This document shows, piece by piece, positions 36,310 to 48,734 of a stretch of 64,000 nucleotides of DNA. The position numbers were made by a program, and so were the translations under genes. The first letter of the stretch is position 1. Every line of letters begins with the position of its first letter. The stretch covers positions 151,470,501-151,534,500 of the forward strand of contig CM075670.1 of NCBI GenBank assembly GCA_037962975.1, given 5' to 3'. This stretch comes from Clitoria ternatea (Eukaryota > Streptophyta > Magnoliopsida > Fabales > Fabaceae). The notes under the pieces are model-generated. The model was not told the DNA's origin. It did no database searches and was given only the letters and a program-made list of their open reading frames with translations.

Positions 36310-36736
36310 TGTAACATCCTGAATTTTATAAAAATAATTAAATAGGATGAATAAATATTAAATAATTATAAATAGGTTAATAAGTGTCCCAAAAATATGG
36401 GAATAATTAAATTGAGATTTATGAGGGTTAATTATAATTTATTGAGGATTTAAGAGTTAAAAATATTATCCGATTAGAATATGAGTGTCGGACCAAGTAT
36501 CTCCAATTGAGATGCCATTGGGCAGGGCTGTTAAGAATATTATTGGGAATCCGAATATATCTTCGAAATAATTTTTGGATAAAGTATTGAGCCCAAACGG
36601 AGATCTTGTTTATTACAAAATGGAGAAATTTTAATAAGGAGATAAAAATTTTAAACCAAAACCCCATTTCCCTTTCTCCTTTTCACGTTGGGTCCTCTAT
36701 GGTAAACACACTTGCCTTCTTCACTTCTCATTCACT

Positions 36737-36952
36737 CTTCTTTTTCTTCTTCTTCTTCTTCTTCTTCTTCTTCTTCTTCTTCTTCTTCTTCTTCTTCTTC
36801 TTCTTCTTCTTCTTCTTCTTCTTCTTCTTCTTCTTCTTCTTCTTCTTCTTCTTCTTCTTCTTCTTCTTCTTCTTCTTCTTCTTCTTCTTCTTCTTCTTCT
36901 TCTTCTTCTTCTTCTTTTTCTTCTTCTTCTTCTTCTTCTTCTTCTTCTTCTT

Positions 36953-37036
<84 letters not shown>
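36737..37036. repeat. TTC then TTA microsatellite
   Basis: About 240 bp of almost pure TTC (one interruption near 36,915), then about 55 bp of TTA. Homopolymer-rich ORFs on both strands here are not genes. Confidence 0.98.
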
Positions 37037-38518
37037 TCTCTCTACAAACCATGAATGGTGGTGTGCCCTTCTTCCTTTCGATTTTATTTTCCTCATTGGA
37101 CATGAAGGAAACCTTGATGATTGAAGCTCACCTCTTCTCCTCCTTCTCTTATTTTCAACCCCACCTTGGTGCTCTTGAGGAAGGTATGATTTTTGACCAC
37201 CCATGGCTTTTATTGATAGTTTTTGAGTTATTTAAGTGTTGTAATGGGAGGTTAAATGTTATTTTGATGAATGGGGTATGTTGAACCAAACCCTAGGTGG
37301 AATAACAATTAGGGATGGTTATTGATATTGATAATGATTGGAATCTAATGTTGTAGCCTATGGGTGTACATAAATGATTAAAATGGATGATTGTGGATTG
37401 TTGGTAAAAACCCTAGGCTTAAATGCTTGGAAATGAACCCCTTAAATTATGGTTTTGTGTTATAAGAAATTGAGAGGTTAATGAGGTTATTATGACTAAA
37501 TCAAATGGTTGGGAATGATGGTTGTTGGGTGATTTTAGAGGAAAAACCCTAAGTATAGAAATTGGGGCTTTTGGCTTAATTGATAGTTAAAAATGACTTA
37601 GGCTCTTGGAATGAGTTTTAGGAAAGATGAGATTGAGTATTGGTTGATGATGATGAATTTTGAACTAAGATAATGATGTTGTGCTTGAGATGGTCATTGA
37701 TAGTGGGAGGAATGAAATGAACATAGTGGGTTGATGAGTTATAGGGCCATGATAAATAATATATGAAATTGTGGTTGGTAATAGTTTAAAGGGAGCTAAG
37801 AGGCTCATGAATGAACCTGAATGGAAAATGGATAGTTAAAGTAATGAGGAATGCATTATGAGTGATGAAGGTGATTTTATTGTTGTTGGTATGATTGGCC
37901 CTTTGAGATTTAGAAAGTATGGGTTTTGGGAAATGAATTCCCGAAACCTAACATGAATGTATAGATTGGTGTTAGCAAGTCTAGGACTTGGCATTAAGCC
38001 TTAAGATATATTTACATTGCTTGAAATTATGATGATGCCTTGTGATGGCTCATTAACTTAGTGTATCTATGTATATGTAAAATGTGTAGATTGAAATTCA
38101 GACAATGTGGCGAAACGATTAGAGCATTTGGATTGCAGTTCTTCCCTCAAGGTAGGAGAGGAGTTTACATTCAAATTGCATGAGTAGAATAATAGTGATT
38201 ATTGTATATGATTAGTACTCATGTCTGCCTTGCCATGTAGATATTGAAATAATGTGAATGGCAATTCATTGATTATGGAGAATGGTGTATGTGAATATAT
38301 GTTGAATGTTATGAAAATTATAAATATGTTGATGATAAGTTTAACTTCGATATGATTAATGAATTGGAATGGAAATTATTGAGTATGAATGTTTGAGACA
38401 AGTTTTAAATGCTTAATAAGAGGTATATGATGTGTTGAATTTGATCAATTTGGCTTTGTATGGGTTTTGGTATGTAAGGTTGATGAATTTTCATGTTTTT
38501 TGCACTTGAACTGGTAAT

Positions 38519-38990
38519 CTCGCTCAAGCGAGATGGATTCTCGCTCAAGCGAGGATCCCCTGTATCAGTATTATGGTCTCTGGCCCAGTCTCGCTCAGGC
38601 GAGATGTGTGTGGAATGGGTGGATGCGATACTGGACGAATCTCACTCAAGCGGGCGTGGCCGCGCTTGAGCAAGCGAATGGAAAAATGATTCTAGGCGCA
38701 TCTCGCTCAAGCGAGTATCAAGGCATATTGGGTCTCGCTCAAGCCATCCATCCTTGAAGAGGTACTGGATGTTTTTCGCCCAAGCGAGCGTGAGTCGCTT
38801 GAGCGGGCACGAGGGGTCTGATACTAAAACCTTACTCGCTCAAGCGAGTGACTAGTTGAGGGGAGTTTCGCCCAAGCGAATAAGCATGGAAACGCTACTG
38901 GAGGGGTTTTGCCTACGCGAGAAGGCTCGCCCAAGTGAGCATTGCTGATCTCGCTCAAGCGAAGGTGAATCTCGCTTGAGTGAGTTTCCC
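38519..38990. repeat. CTCGCTCAAGCGAG palindrome array in solo LTR A
   Basis: Exact 14-mers at 38,519, 38,540, 38,702 and 38,835, and about ten variants (CTCAAGCGGG, CGCTTGAGC, CGCCCAAGCGAG). TACTGG occurs three times between them. Confidence 0.88.
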
Positions 38991-39889
38991 CAGAATTGGA
39001 TTTATTCCATTTTCTTTATTTTGGGCTTACATTGGACCCTTCCCTCATATTATGTGATGCTTGAGGAGATGTATATGGGGTATATAGCGATGATATAATA
39101 TGGTGGTATCGATATTGATTAAAACATTGGGATAATTCATTTATACCCATAATATGTTATGAAAAATATAAAAGTTGACCATCAAGGATGGGATATGAAA
39201 GAGTGGTAATGAAAATTTATTAGGGGCGTATGTGTGGTGTGCCACAGTGGTGATTAGGGAATGGCTTAAGGCCTTGGTAGGTTATATGTATGCTTAAATA
39301 ACGTTATGAAAACATGAATGTACACCATCATTGATATGATACCATGATTGATAATGAAAAATAAAGGTTATGGTTAAATGACACCCCGTGTATGATAATG
39401 AAATTAATGAGGAGATAATTGAGTGGTAACGAGTTATGATAACTCAATGAAATTGAAATAGTATCTGTAATGATCAAAATGGATGAGGCCACACACATTG
39501 AATGATGATTAATGATGTTGGATGAAAAGGGATATTGTTGTTGGACATACCCTTAGTTTGATGGGGACTCATATTATTAATGATGGCAATGTCATTGTGT
39601 TTGATACAAGTATAATCTTGTACATATAGATTTAATTGTATTGTCTAATACGTGGACTCATACTATGATGCTTACTATGCTTCTTGATGTCCATGCATGG
39701 ATTAACTTGTGAATAACATTGTGGTTATTGAAACGCCAAGTATATGAATGATATGCCTTGAGGGGCTTTGTAAATGATTGTATATTATAGATTGAAAATG
39801 TCAAATTAAAATATATCCCTATGTGAGAGGGTGAGATATCCTTGCGAGGTTTATTGGCATATATATTACTATATTTTTCATTCATGGCA

Positions 39890-40335
39890 TGGCATAACAT
39901 TGAATATGTGGCTGCGATCACAATGATAAAAGATCCTGCGGGATTCTATGAAGGAAGTACCTCTTGCGAGGTGGGAAACCAACGTGATGATGATATGATA
40001 TTGAGCCGGTGGTTGCGATCACCTGGTTGTTGAATTGAAAGGCCCTGCGGGGACCATTGTGGATGAATACCCATGGTGCGATCACGAGGAGGGAGTACCC
40101 CTTGCGAGGCGGGAAACCATTATGAAATGATTGAAATATGGTTGCGATCATAATAAGACATCCTGTGGGATTGTATAATGATAAGCCAGTGGTTGTGATC
40201 ACTTGGTACTTGAAATGAAAAGGGCTTGTGAGTTCCTATGATATTCCGTGGTTGCGATCACGAGGAGGGAGTACCCCTTGCGAGGCGGGAAACCAATATG
40301 ATGATGATTATAAGTGGTTGTGATCACTTGAGATA
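39890..40335. repeat. GGTTGCGATCAC imperfect tandem repeat in solo LTR A
   Basis: Imperfect units of roughly 100 bp built from GTGGTTGCGATCAC, a CCTGCGGGA word and GTACCCCTTGCGAGGCGGG, about four to five copies, locally divergent. Confidence 0.75.
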
Positions 40336-41489
40336 CCATGTGCGCATGGGTGATTGAAATGGATCCATTGCATATGCATTAAATAGTTGACATATACATT
40401 AGCCATAGGTGCATGGCATTTAGGATGAGATGACCAAGAGAGATGAAAAACCCCTTGCAAGGAGAAAATGATTAAAGACTTAATAATTTGCTGATGATGA
40501 CTATGAATGCCCATGATTGATATGTGGCAAAGTGATTGTGTATGTGTTTATGCTTGCTTATGTTGTGAATTACGATTCTTGGGGCTGGTATGCCTATTAT
40601 GACAATGTGATGATGATTGAATGATGAATTAATAATTTTATAGCAAAGCACACATGATGAATGAATTCATGTACACTTAATCATAATATATTATATTCAT
40701 CATTTTGAATGTATAACTCACTCTCACATGTGGTCTCCTTTTTAGCATTGTGATGCAGGTTGCCACGAGATGAATTTGGGTTTTTGAACTGAAGCTCATG
40801 AAGAAGGTAAATAGTGGTAACGGAATGCCTTGGCCAACAGTATTTGTTATATATGATGTAATAATTGATTTAGGTATAATAATGTTGATAAATAGAGATT
40901 TATAAACATGTAGGTATCATTGTATATTGATGAAGGTGATAATTGAAGGAATATCATTTTGATGATGTGTGATGTCAATTATGGAAGGTGACTAGTGAAT
41001 TTGAGTGTTGTATAATCTCATATCTTACTTGAGGCACCGGGAATGCATGTATGCTAGGTATTGGGTAGCTTATATTCTGATTTAATGATTAATACCTCAT
41101 GTAGAGGCTACATACAATTGATGATGTATGATTATGTTCTAGGTGTGTAGTCGATTATGGCCTAGTAGGCTTATATTATAAAATTGTATGATTGCTTGAG
41201 TCTTTTCTCATATCTTCATATATGGGACTAGGCATGTGCCTGGTATACACATTCTTCTTCCGATGTAAACTCTATTATTTCGTATACTGTTATGGGTAAT
41301 TTAGTTATCGATCTAGTTATATTTAATCAAAATTTAACTCTTTGATTTTTTGTGGTTTGGGTCTTGATGTAATCATCAAGGTGTTTTAGAAATATTTCAA
41401 ATGCGAAAAAAATTCACCCGTAATTTTTATTAATTATTATCTTGATTACATCGGGATTCGAGTCAGGAAAATCGGGGTGTGACATAAGT

Positions 41490-43615
41490 GAGAGGGTGAG
41501 AAATCCTTACAAGGTTAAGGCTAACATGTGCATTGTTGCATTCATGGCATGCGTGACATAGCATTTTATATGTGGTTGCGATCACAATGAAGGTCTTGCA
41601 GGACTATGAAAGGGAGTACCCTTGCATGGGGGAAACCAACATGAGAATGAATGAATATGGTTGTGATCATAAGTGTATTGAAATGATAAATGTATCGCAG
41701 GACTATGAAAAAGAGTACCCTTGCGTGGGGGAAACTAAAATGTGGATGATTATATGTGGTTGCAATCACAACTGTATTGATATGAAAAAGGTCTTGCGGG
41801 ACTTGTATATGAATGCTCCTTAGTGGTTGCGATCACTTGATATACAGAGATGATATAGATCTTGCAGGATCTTGTGAAAAGCACCATTCCGGGGGATAAT
41901 GGCTTAAGAAACTATGCATGGTTGCAATTGTTTGAGAAACCATGTGCGCATGGGTTATGAGAAAATATTTCAGATTGGATTCATTGTATATGCATTATAC
42001 AGTATGATATATGCATTAGCCATAGGGACATCGCATTTGAATTAGAGATGGCCAAGAAAAATAATAACCTATTGAGAGTGAAAATTGATTAAAGATGTAA
42101 AAACTTATCGATGATACTTGTGATAGCCCATGATGATGAAGGGCAATGTGTATGTGTATGTGCTTGCTATTATATTGTAAACAATGAAACTTGTATACCT
42201 ATGGTGATGTCTTGATGAAGACTTGGTGATAAATTGATGATTTATATTGCACAGTATTCATGTTCTTTATATGCATGTACACATGATCATAATGTATTCA
42301 CATTCCTCACTTAGAATGTATAACTTACTCTCCCATGTTGTCTATTTATAGCATTGTGATGCAGGATTGATACGGGATAAGATTGTCTTTTGAATCAAAG
42401 CTTTTGGGAAGGTAAATAGGGGTAATGGGATGCCTTGGCTGGCAGCGATTGTAAATTGTGGTGTTGTGAGTGAATTGTACATGATAATGTAATGATTATT
42501 GGCCTTGATGGATATTGTGTACATGGCAATCATTGAGTTTTGGATCTTGTATGTGTTTAGTGACAATGGTGTTGATGTAGATGTGGAATTGATGACCTAA
42601 GTTAGGTATACTTGGTCTCATATTCTTTTATGTATACATGTGTATATAATAGGCAAATTCTTTTGTAAACAACCATATGCATATTGATGATGAATGTTTG
42701 ATAGCCATTTTGATGGCCTTGATGTTTATGATTAATGGAAATCCATGGATAGATGAATTATTTAAAGTGCGAGGTCATGATCGTAGTGTTTGCATGAATT
42801 AGAAGTATATTTGATGATTCCATTTTATGAATCGATTCATGGGTACTCTCGAATTGATTCACAAGCTACTGGTTCCAGAAAAGAAAAATTCTTCATGCCT
42901 GAATCGATTCATGACTGAGCTTGAATCAATTCATGGCTCTCTATTTTCAACGAAATCGATTCATGACTTAACCTAAATCGATTCATAGCCTACTGGATTT
43001 GCATGAATTGATTCATGAATTATCTTGAATCGATTCATGACCTACTGGTTCCATTGGAGGTGATTTCCAGGTCCATGAATCGATTCACATAACTCCTTGA
43101 ATCGATTCATAGCTTAATGCCTGGTTGGGCTTGCTTCTCAATTCGTATGAATCGATTCACACGGGTCTTGAATCGATTCATAGACATATGTTTTGCTGTC
43201 CTAGACTTTATTCTCGTATGAATCGATTCATGGCTTGCTATTTTCCAAATTTCTATACATTTTGATGCTTGCTTGATACATGTTGAGTCATGGCTTGTTT
43301 CCATGCTTCTCATGCATGTTTTCTTGGATTATTCCTTATGCTCACTCTTTCTTCCAAATCAATATATGTTTTCGCTAAATACCTGCATGGTAACTGTGTA
43401 ATTGTTTACTCTAAGTTAATATTTGCATAAAACATCTACCTTCTCATATCGTCATATATGGGATAGGTCTTTAAATGGTTTGGGGTTAATTGTTGGAGTT
43501 TTTAATCGTGGTTTTCTTCTTAAAACAATTATTTGAATCGTGAAAAATTTATCCTCACTTTTAATATCTAATTAATATTATCTTTAATATAATTTACCGG
43601 ATTAAGGACGCCACA
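41490..43615 (+). mobile_element. Background Tekay-like LTR, right end
   Basis: Continues the 34,762-36,309 piece after the solo LTR. Holds the same kind of GGTTGCGATCAC repeats (about 41,570-41,930), the GGGATGCCTTGGC word, an ATCGATTCA array (42,828-43,230) and terminates near GGACGCCACA. Downstream wording changes to a copia-like LTR, so this is the LTR's 3' edge. Confidence 0.7.
42828..43230. repeat. TGAATCGATTCA palindrome array
   Basis: Ten exact ATCGATTCA plus three or four variants (GAATTGATTCA, GAATCAATTCA) in about 400 bp; TACTGG recurs three times between them. Confidence 0.88.
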
Positions 43616-44911
43616 CATGCAAGTTATTTCAGAAAAAGTCTGCATGGGATCAAAAACAAGTTTGTACCAAGAAAAGTCTGATCCTAGAACTACGCTCAAG
43701 AAGAGTCTAATTCAAGTGCGTTTGTCCAAACTTTTGGACTGCTAAGTCATACGTATTCTGTTCTTAGCACGTGTACTTGCTTCATCAATCAGACCCCAAA
43801 CTTTTGAAGCAACAAGAACGTTACTCCAAAGCTTGCATCAAACAAAATCAAGGTTTATTTTGAAAATGCTCTAAACTAATCCCTTATCAAGAGAAACTGC
43901 TCTTATCATCAGAAAAGGAAAGAAGACAAACTGGTGCAAGAATCAAAGCTCGTATAGAAAGAAACCAATGTAGCTGTTTTACGTATTTCAGAAAAGCTGA
44001 TGAAGATCAGTACTTGTGTTAGAAAGCTTTTAGAAGGTCAACCATATACCATATATGCTCTACACGTTTTCATTAAAAGAAGAGAACCAACAGAAGGTAT
44101 TTTGCTCTGAAGCACTCAAGGAACATCATTCTAGTGCAAGCTTTAAAGCTCTTTGTTCCAAACCTTTTGTCCTTATCTCATCTTCAAGACCCAATGCTCA
44201 CAATGGTTACATCCCTTCAATGGATTCATAATGGCTATCTCAAAGGCCTATATATATGAAGGGATCTCAGAACTTGAAGAAGTTAATGACTCTAAGAATC
44301 AGAATCATGAAAACTTCTTTTGCACTTTCAAGTTCTCTATCTTAGCTTTCTTCTCTAAAGCAAAGACTTTCTTTGTTGTTTTGCTTCTAGTAGACCTTAG
44401 TCTTTGTTTTCTATACTTAGTGTATCAGCTTTTTATCTTGTATCTTTTGTATACATTAAGTTCTTAGAAACTCAAAGAAAAACACTCTTTCAAATCCTTA
44501 TTTATGTAAAAGTTTGGTATTTGCCAGCCTTAGTTTCTGTAGGAAACAGTTGTTGGCCTGAAGAAGCTTTTGAAAGAATACTTGGGTTTGAGCCAAGAAT
44601 GGCTTGTTGAAACAATACTTGGGTTTAAGCTAGAAGTGGCTGGAGTTAACAATACTTGGGGCACAAGTGGTGTTGTGATTGTAAAATGTGCTTTTACATA
44701 GTGAAAATCCTTGAAGATTGAACATACTGAACGTAGTTTTTACATTGGAAGTAAACTAATATAAATCCTATGTGTTTAATCTCTCTTTCCTTTATCTTCA
44801 AAAGTCTGGTTTAAAAGTCTACCAAGTTTTCAATCAAAAAGCTTAAGTTCTATACAAAAAGAGTCTAAGACTTATTCAACCCCCTTCTAAGTCTGACTCT
44901 GAACCATCATT
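43616..44911 (+). mobile_element. Ty1/copia-type (SIRE/Maximus-like) LTR remnant
   Basis: The end wording, CTTTTACATAGTGAAAATCC, then ATATAAATCC...GTGTTT and TTCAACCCCCTTCTAAGTC before ACCATCA, is that of the 3' part of Maximus-type copia LTRs as I remember them. The start is not a clear TG end and no TSD was found, so it is a truncated piece. The ORFs at 44,153-44,610 lie within it and look incidental. Confidence 0.5.
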
Positions 44912-45588
44912 ATGTATTTTTTTATATTTAAGGGACATCATTTGTTCGAAATGAACTATTTTTATGTATCACTTTGATGTTTGTTGTATTTAAAGTTGGG
45001 TTAGGTTAATGGTTTAAATTAAATGTACATGTGTTGTTTGAAGACTTATTTACTTAGAAAAAACTTTTTTGATAAATATGTTTTAAAATATGTTCTTAAG
45101 ACCAAAAAAGAAAAAACACATTTTGAAAAACTTGGTACGGTTGGGATTTTGACAACAAAATGTAAAGTGTTGTTTTTCTTTTGATAAATTCACCTACCTT
45201 TCACCTAGGAAAAAGTCTGAGAAACTAGCCAGTTCGCTTAGGTGAGCCACTCAAATGCACATTTTCCATCCTCTTGAACATGCACATGCGTATTTCTACA
45301 CCTTTTTAACTTCACATGTTAAATAAACATGATTTATCGTTATGAGAATAAATTAAATAGGACATCTTGTTAATTCGGTTATGAAGAAAGTTACAGACCG
45401 GCTTATATGTAATATATTTATCAAATAACATATATTTATATATCATATATTTATATAAATATGTATACAATAGAGTCATAAATAATATAGAGACAACAAT
45501 TTTTAATTAGCTTGAATAAAATAATGTGGGGGAAAAATAGAAAGTTGGTTAGAGACTATTATAATGTCTCTAAAACATTGAGGACTAT
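44912..45588. other. AT-rich DNA without recognisable features
   Basis: I see no gene. The last 35 bp are one unit of a short repeat (CTCTAAAACATTGAGGACTA) also found right of 61,245, and the last five bases (ACTAT, 45,584-45,588) are the target duplication of the next element. Confidence 0.6.
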
Positions 45589-46434
45589 TGATGCTTAATC
45601 ATCGGATGATTAAATTCTTTTGGCAAGCGCACCAATCGTTAAACTTGTAATATATTTGATCGTCCCATAGGAATTAAGGTAATTACCACAACCTAGGACT
45701 AGTACAAGCTGAACCAGAACAAAATAGGATAGGATTCATTCTGTTTATGCTTTTCTACAATTTCTATGTTTTTGTATCTTTAGAAACAATATGAAAAGTG
45801 AAATGTAGTTAATGGAGAATAGGTCAGGATTACTTTAGCTCACAATTTCATCAGGAAACATGCAATTAAGGCTCAATCAAGCTTCAGACTCAAGAGGACA
45901 ACTTCATAGATAGTTAATCCTTAATTCCTTAGGTGATTAGCACTAATTCCTAAGCATTAAACCCTAATCCCTTAGGTGTTCAGTAACAAAGGAATCTAAT
46001 GCGAAATTGGGGGTTGAACCCTAGCTATTCACCTAATTACTAGGCCTGAATTAGCTAGGAAGCTAGAAGTTAACGGACCTTTCAACCATGATTCCTCACT
46101 GGTGAAATGCTTCAATTAAGTCTGGATTTATCAATCTGGCAGAGTAGCTCCACTTCTCAGCTAGTTCTCCTCATGCTTCAGGAGATGATCACCTCAATTC
46201 AGATTCAAGAATCTATTGCAAACCTCAGCAATCCCAACCCTAGGGGTTTAGCAACCCATGGAGTTGGATTTAGAAGATGGAATGCAAAGAGCCATGGAAG
46301 AGAGAGTTGAGTTTAGTGAAAGAAAAAGTTTAGAGAGAGATTAAGAATCAGAAAATGAGAGTAATATTATTGCTTGTGTTAAGTTACAAGGAAATTACCT
46401 ATATATAGTTTTATGCCTTGAACTAACTATCTAA

Positions 46435-47365
46435 TGACATGGCCATCACCCAGGAAGAAGCCATGGACCCTACACAGTCTTTGGAGGTTGCCTTGGATGC
46501 TTTCAAGGGACCTATGACTAGATCAAGGGCCAAGAGAGTCAAGGAATGTCTCCAAAAGCATTTAGCTTCTTCCATACATTCCTTGAGTAAGCCCAAGCCC
46601 AAGGAGGAGCTATTGAAGACCCTTACCCTTTCCTCTTGCACTATAGAAGGGTAATGGGCTTGGTATAGATGTTTGGGCCTCCTTTGGGCCTCATATATCT
46701 TGTACATATTTTCCATTCCTTTATATTCTAGGTATATTAGGACTATATTTTAGGAATTAGTTTGGGCTTTGCATAGCCATTAAGTTTAGGCCACTTTTGG
46801 GCCTTGTACCTTGTTCCATTTTATATTTGGGCTTGTATTGGGCCAATTTGAGTAGGATTTAGGATTGGATCTTAGGAATTAATCCAAGGCCCATGATTAG
46901 CTAGTCTTGGCCAAAATAATGAGAGGGCTATATAAGCTCATCTCCTTTGTATTTCTATCATAACTTGAATAATTAGAGATTTTAGAGTGAGAAACTCTCC
47001 CTTCTCTCTAGAAAAGTAAAAGCTTTAGGCTCCTTTCCCAGTGTCTTATCCTTTGTACTTTTTCCCAAATGTGGTGACATTCAACACCTTATCTCTCTAA
47101 GTCCTAGAGAGTGGCGGAATCCTAAGCCACTCCTTTCCTCTCCATCTTCTTTATTTTTAAACCAAATTCTCCTTAGATCTAAGCCTTTTCCTCCTTTAGC
47201 TTCCTCTATAATCTAGCTTCCCTTTCAAGACTCCATTAGCTTCCTTCACAAGATAACAAAACCGTGAGCTACATCTCCAAATCTTGAAGGATTGTTGGAT
47301 CTAAGAGGTTCAAGAAGAGAAGATCCATCAATAACAAGCTAGGAATTGAAAAAATTCCTACAACA
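46435..47365 (+). repeat. 5' LTR of CRM-like element
   Basis: 931 bp. Lacks a 13-bp GGGCCTC-type repeat unit present in the 3' LTR (around 59,838-59,860). Followed by TGTGGTACGATGAG, a poor match to the usual TGGTATCAGAGC primer site. Confidence 0.94.
46929..46936 (+). promoter_or_regulatory. TATA box of CRM-like LTR
   Basis: TATATAAG inside GGGCTATATAAGCTCATC, the only good TATA in the LTR. The same site in the 3' LTR is at 60,103-60,110. Likely the U3 promoter. Confidence 0.6.
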
Positions 47366-48734
47366 TGTGGTACGATGAGTCTCAACTTTTCTTGAGTTTC
47401 TTTTCTTAGATCTGTTTTGGTGCTGTTTTCTTTTTGTATTTTTTATTCTATATATGAATTCCTTGCCTTCTCTACATAAGTTTTCATATATCATATGCCT
47501 AAAAACTTAAAAAAATACAAAAGTTATGCTTACTTGAAATCTAAGATCTAGACCTTTTGGCTTTAAATTTTCCAAACTTCCTTCACAAGTCTTTCTACTG
47601 CATAGATCCAAAACTTAACCTCAAAGTTTCATAAAGTTTGGAGAAAAAAATTTTAAAAGTCAAAAAGTTGACCTTAGATGCCTTCTACTTCAAGTAACAT
47701 GCTTTGCCTTATGTGTTTTTGTGTTTTCTTTGCATATTGTGCCAATTTTGTATCATTTAATCATTTGGAACTTTAATTTCAGTTCTGGACCTGTACTAAA
47801 CCGTGACATATAGGTGCCTAGATTAGGTCTTAGAAGCCTTGCTTAAGTGTTCACTAGTTGCCTTAGATTGAGCCTTGAGTTTGGAGCTTGTTCTTGTTAC
47901 TTCTAGGAGGTTTTGTGTTGATCTTTGCTTGAGTTGATTTGTGGGATTCTTAGGTACCTTAATCACATTTGTTAAAGTACCTAACAAGCTCCTTTGCATG
48001 CTGTTTGTGTCTTTAATTTGATGTCATTTATTGCATAAATTTATACCTTCCATTGCATATTTGATTTGGAAGATGATGCTTGCTTTACACTAGCTTTGGT
48101 TGCCATTTTTGCCTTTTTTATGCACTATTAGTACATTCATTGTTGCTGCAGTAGGTGACTGTAAAAAACAGAGCAAAAAGCATATAGAAACAAACAAAAA
48201 AGTGAAAAAAAGTTATAAGTTCATTGGCCATTTGTTCTATTATTGTTTAGGCCTTTTTCCTTACAAAAAGAGTGAAAAAAAGTGTTGAAAAATACTTGAA
48301 TTGGAGAAAAAAATAATTCCAGCACCTATATTTTCATTTGTGGAGTACCTTATTGCTTTCTTATAGTGCCTAATTGTACATTTGTTTGAGGCAAAAGCAT
48401 TAGAACCATTATACTAAAGCTTGTGAAAAGTTTTGAGCATTCTAGTGTTCTAGGTAGCTTTTTGTGTGCCTACTTTCTTTTGTACTTTTAATTTTAGTTT
48501 GTCTTGTTTTCATTCTAAGTTTGTCATAACAATTCCATACTCTTGTGTGCCTTTGTTTCTTTACACTTTTGTTGCTTGTCACATTCTAGTTTGTCACTTT
48601 ATCTTCTTCTTTGGTTTAGCTTCCTAATTTGCTTTTCTTGCTTGTCTTATTATCTCTAGTTTTGTCATTTGAGTAATTCTCTTTCTTGGCATTCTTGAGA
48701 TTAAGGCTTGTGAGTCATTACATATTTGGTAGCA
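47366..48734 (+). other. Leader of CRM-like element, first part
   Basis: Untranslated AT-rich leader between the 5' LTR and the insertion point of solo LTR B; no ORF recognised. Ends in TAGCA (48,730-48,734). Confidence 0.75.

Larger units (their letters stand above)
36310..41484 (+). mobile_element. Solo LTR A, Tekay-like family, TSD TAAGT
   Basis: 5,175 bp, TGTAACATCCTG...GGGGTGTGACA, flanked by TAAGT at 36,305-36,309 and 41,485-41,489. No internal domain remains, so it arose by LTR-LTR recombination. It is inserted in a related LTR: removing it joins ...ATACCCCTAAG to TGAGAGGGTGAG, as seen uninterrupted within the LTR itself at about 39,815. Confidence 0.93.

Noticed and set aside
36606..37284. 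Long ORFs on both strands of poly-Phe, poly-Ser and poly-Lys
   Set aside because: They translate the TTC/TTA microsatellite in three frames.
38519..38990. CRISPR-like array of short palindromic repeats
   Set aside because: Spacing is irregular, spacers range from a few to over 100 bp, repeats vary, and this is plant LTR sequence with no cas genes.
46107..46310. Small plus-strand ORF in solo LTR C
   Set aside because: No similarity I can recognise and no support beyond chance length in LTR DNA.
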